Of a stretch of DNA of 7,818 bases, positions 6,461 through 7,818 are shown one piece after another. The position numbers and the translations under genes are program-made. Under the pieces are notes generated by a model. It saw nothing but the letters and a program-made list of their open reading frames with translations, searched no databases and was not told the origin of the DNA. The stretch covers positions 1 to 7,818 of the forward strand of contig JACCXP010000012.1 of assembly GCA_013696905.1 (NCBI GenBank), given 5' to 3'. Numbering within the stretch: position 1 is the stretch's first letter; the number at the start of each line of letters is the position of its first letter. This DNA comes from Thermoleophilaceae bacterium. GTDB taxonomy: Bacteria; Actinomycetota; Thermoleophilia; Solirubrobacterales; Thermoleophilaceae.

Positions 6461-6541
6461 CTTAATCGTTGAGTAGAGGAGCTTGCCCGCCTTGCTGGGA
6501 AGGTCCGGGTACTTCTGCCGACCGAACGCCTCAACGTCCAT
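6461..6541 (-). pseudogene. Possible Fic/Doc-family remnant
   Basis: On the complement, 27 codons from the ATG at 6541 read AFGRQKYPDLPSKAGKLLYSTIK at their core, with G/C-rich third positions. This resembles the segment just before the catalytic motif of Fic/Doc proteins, where an FGG-x-LYP-x-x-x-x-KAA-x-LLY-x-x-IK pattern leads into HPFxDGNKR. Here the resemblance stops right after the IK, and no HPFxDGNKR appears in any frame downstream. If real, it is the debris of a toxin or AMP-transferase gene whose active site is gone. The match is from memory and short. Confidence 0.35.
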
Positions 6542-6630
6542 GCAAGTCACAGCACGTCTCGAGTTTGGCCGAGTCGCCATCTGCCCACGATGGAATCGGC
6601 TCAGCATCCCCTCGGAAGAGGTGGCTAGGT

Positions 6631-6655
6631 AGTGGAGACGGTGGGTTCAGTAGGT
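6631..6655. repeat. 25-bp perfect direct repeat, candidate att site (right)
   Basis: These bases are identical to 4172-4196 and in the same orientation. They start 40 bp from the integrase B stop codon, exactly as in copy A if its original stop is used. Sequence to the left (GGCTAGGT) does not match the DNA left of copy A (ATGTTGGG), so this is the true edge of homology. In the tandem-element model it is the junction between element 1 and element 2. Confidence 0.5.
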
Positions 6656-7518
6656 GCGAAACCGCACTGCTCAAGCGGAATCTGAGCGAGCCTGCGACCG
6701 ACTTGCTACTCGGAGAGGTTTGACCTTCGGCGTGAACGCGGCCTTTAGGCGCTGACGGGCGCCCTGTTCGGACGGGTGGCCGTATGTTGACATCACAAGC
6801 TTGCCGCCATCGGTGTGGCCCAGCTGCATCGCCACGTCGGCGTGGCTCAGGCCAAGCTCGAGCAGGTGCGTGGCGCAGAAGTGCCTTAGCTCGTAGAAGT
6901 GCATTGTCGGGCGGCCGAAGGCGGCGCGGACGGGGCTCCAATAGAGGTTGAGCGCCGGCTTCGTGAATGTCCTCCCCCGCTTCGTGGTGAACACCCACGG
7001 CGCGTCGATGTGGCGGGGCATGGCGAGCAGCGCCTCGCGTGCCGGAGGAGGCAGGATAACCGTGCGCACCCTGCCATTCTTCGGCAGCTTCAGCTGGCCC
7101 GTGCCGTCACGACTCTGGCGCACCCCGACCTCATCGACATTGAGGTCATCGTGCTCAAGCGCGAACAGCTCGCCGGGACGCACGCCGACGTATGCGGCAA
7201 CGAGGATCATCGCCCGGAAGGTGGGGCCGTAGTCGCCGTGGACCTCGAGCGCCACGTCGGCCAGTCGTGTGACCTCAGGCTCGGTGAGCGCCACCAGGTC
7301 CCTGCGACCGCGGGACTGCTCGAGCCGTAGCTGCGAGAACGGGTTGCTCTGGCAAAGACCGTCGCGCACGGCGTCCGAGAACATCGTTCGCACGACGTAG
7401 ACGTTGCCCTTCGGCTGCTGAAGCGCCCACGCTCTGGCCCTCGGGCGGTCGACGTCGGCCAAGCTGGTGCCGGCGAAGTCCGCCGCGAAAGCCCGGAGCG
7501 CGTAGCCATACGTGCGCC
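6631..7518. repeat. Long direct repeat, copy B (integrase unit)
   Basis: This is the second copy of the unit at 4172-5055, in the same orientation, carrying the open integrase gene. It has 4 bp that copy A lacks, in two places (opposite 4279 and 4857). Homology weakens in the last 85 bases or so and cannot be followed past about 7520. Confidence 0.88.
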
Positions 7519-7540
7519 GCGAGGCCGGGTCACGTCCCAT
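6671..7540 (-). CDS. Tyrosine recombinase / site-specific integrase, copy B
   Basis: The 289-residue protein would catalyse site-specific integration or excision by the tyrosine-recombinase mechanism. A core-binding domain spans about residues 5-75, with RRTYGYALRAF, DRPRARAW and FSDAVRDGLCQSNPF. The catalytic domain follows, with Arg121 (VGVRPGEL), Lys154 (LPKNGRVR), Arg219 (YELRHFCATH), His242 (LGHTDGG) and nucleophile Tyr253 (STYGHP). The first histidine of the usual HxxR box is Tyr216, a variant also known in active relatives. The common N-terminal arm-binding domain of 50-100 residues is absent, so the protein looks short or truncated. The ATG at 7540 is the most sensible start but has no clear Shine-Dalgarno. 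The open frame reaches 7639, overlapping the transposase leader, which is unlikely to be real. The IS256-type gene just upstream may have removed the original 5' end and promoter. Confidence 0.85.
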   Translation of the reverse strand: MGRDPASRRTYGYALRAFAADFAGTSLADVDRPRARAWALQQPKGNVYVVRTMFSDAVRDGLCQSNPFSQLRLEQSRGRRDLVALTEPEVTRLADVALEVHGDYGPTFRAMILVAAYVGVRPGELFALEHDDLNVDEVGVRQSRDGTGQLKLPKNGRVRTVILPPPAREALLAMPRHIDAPWVFTTKRGRTFTKPALNLYWSPVRAAFGRPTMHFYELRHFCATHLLELGLSHADVAMQLGHTDGGKLVMSTYGHPSEQGARQRLKAAFTPKVKPLRVASRSQARSDSA

Positions 7541-7564
7541 AGCGTGGTGTAGGACCGTGGCGGA

Positions 7565-7579
7565 CGGAACGTAGTTCCG
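7565..7579. repeat. Inverted repeat between integrase B and the transposase
   Basis: CGGAAC-GTA-GTTCCG is a perfect 6-bp inverted repeat. It lies inside a wider imperfect palindrome framed by GTGGC (7557-7561) and GCCAC (7580-7584). It lies 61 bp before the transposase ATG, within the range where the end or promoter of an IS256-type element would be, and could be a regulator site or part of the IS end. The terminal inverted repeat itself cannot be defined because the other end is outside the window. Confidence 0.35.
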
Positions 7580-7640
7580 GCCACCGCGGCGCTCAAGATC
7601 GTCGGCATCACCACAACGTCGACGAAGGAGGAGCACCACG

Positions 7641-7818
7641 ATGGCCGAGAGCCACAGGATGACGGCTGAGGAGGTCGTCGCCGAGCTGATCAGCGACGAG
7701 CACGCCGACTTTGTGCGCGAGTCGCTGCGCTGGATGGTTGGGCAGCTGATGGAGACGGAGGTGTCGGGACTGATCGGCGCCGAGCGCGGCGAGCGGACCC
7801 CAGACCGGGCGACGCACC
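7641..7818 (+). CDS. IS256-family transposase, N-terminal part only
   Basis: From the ATG at 7641 an open frame of 59 codons runs off the right edge. It contains EEVVAELISDEHADFVRESLRWMV, then METEVSGLIGAERGERTPDRATH (about residues 37-59). This matches the start of IS256-type transposases, where a helical region is followed by GA-x-x-GERTPERTTHRNGYR. The family moves by a DDE copy-out mechanism, but the catalytic residues lie beyond the window. A strong ribosome-binding site (AAGGAGGAG, 7625-7633) sits 7 bases before the ATG. The gene is divergent from integrase B. Whether it is intact cannot be judged here. Confidence 0.85.
   Translation, partial: MAESHRMTAEEVVAELISDEHADFVRESLRWMVGQLMETEVSGLIGAERGERTPDRATH

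Larger units (their letters stand above)
4172..6630. mobile_element. Putative small integrative element (integrase A plus three-gene cargo)
   Basis: The interval runs from one 25-bp repeat to the start of the next. It contains one integrase copy next to the left repeat, a divergent three-gene operon and a gene-poor stretch with a toxin-like remnant. Recombination between the two repeats would release a circle of about 2459 bp. Because integrase A is broken, mobility now would depend on copy B or another recombinase. An alternative is simple duplication of an integrase fragment with no functional boundary. Confidence 0.4.
6089..6630. other. Gene-poor stretch of about 540 bp between the cargo operon and the second repeat
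   Basis: I see no intact gene here. Open frames are short, lack ribosome-binding sites and use codons unlike the neighbours. The stretch contains a hairpin after the operon (6110-6123), a 10-bp inverted repeat (6242-6251 and 6285-6294), a CCGCTAGCGG palindrome (6405-6414), an isolated TTGACA (6455-6460) and a short protein-like remnant on the minus strand (6461-6541). From about 6300 onward A and T are noticeably more frequent than in ppc, consistent with degraded acquired DNA. Confidence 0.6.

Noticed and set aside
6455..6490. A promoter from the TTGACA at 6455-6460
   Set aside because: No TAnnnT box lies at 16-19 bp spacing and no gene follows on that strand.
6531..6998. A 155-codon minus-strand open frame overlapping the integrase B 3' end
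   Set aside because: It reads the integrase in a wrong frame and its translation is Arg/Pro-rich without motifs.
7608..7817. A minus-strand frame at the right edge
   Set aside because: It is antisense to the IS256 transposase start, which has a strong ribosome-binding site and family motifs.

Overview
The window looks like a chromosomal segment from a high-GC actinomycete. Strong G/C third positions, GTG starts and the style of the encoded proteins suggest a Thermoleophilia/Solirubrobacterales-type lineage, but that taxonomic guess rests on protein resemblance only. The left half is ordinary chromosome and the right half is a small island of mobile DNA.

Left half (1-4165). A secreted protein is transcribed leftward off the window edge (1-147, complement) and is divergent from a FUSC-family membrane protein (237-1400). 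The FUSC gene converges on a complete phosphoenolpyruvate carboxylase gene, ppc (1397-4165, complement). The two genes meet on a single CTAG, which supplies the stop codon on both strands.

Right half (4166-7818). Two related tyrosine-recombinase genes lie on the minus strand in direct repeat, about 2.46 kb apart. Copy A (to 5074) is broken by two 2-bp deletions relative to copy B (6671-7540), which is open. Each copy ends next to an identical 25-bp sequence (4172-4196 and 6631-6655). The first of these lies 6 bp upstream of the ppc start codon. The simplest reading is that two related integrative elements accreted in tandem at one attachment site directly upstream of ppc.

Between the two integrases is a rightward cargo operon with its own good promoter (TTGACA-18-TAGGGT). 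It encodes three small proteins of about 85-103 residues: an ABM-like dimeric alpha/beta-barrel protein, a DUF4242/SCO4226-like protein and a conserved hypothetical. The first gene has an ideal Shine-Dalgarno but an ATA where its start codon should be. About 540 bp without an intact gene follow (6089-6630). They hold a hairpin, a 10-bp inverted repeat and what looks like a short Fic/Doc-family remnant. The window ends in the first 59 codons of an IS256-family transposase (7641 onward).

Working together: the integrase copies probably brought in the small-protein operon, and the insertion replaced whatever lay upstream of ppc. The shifted reading frame of the broken integrase now ends in an ATGA that overlaps the ppc start. 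ppc translation might therefore be coupled to this decayed mobile gene.
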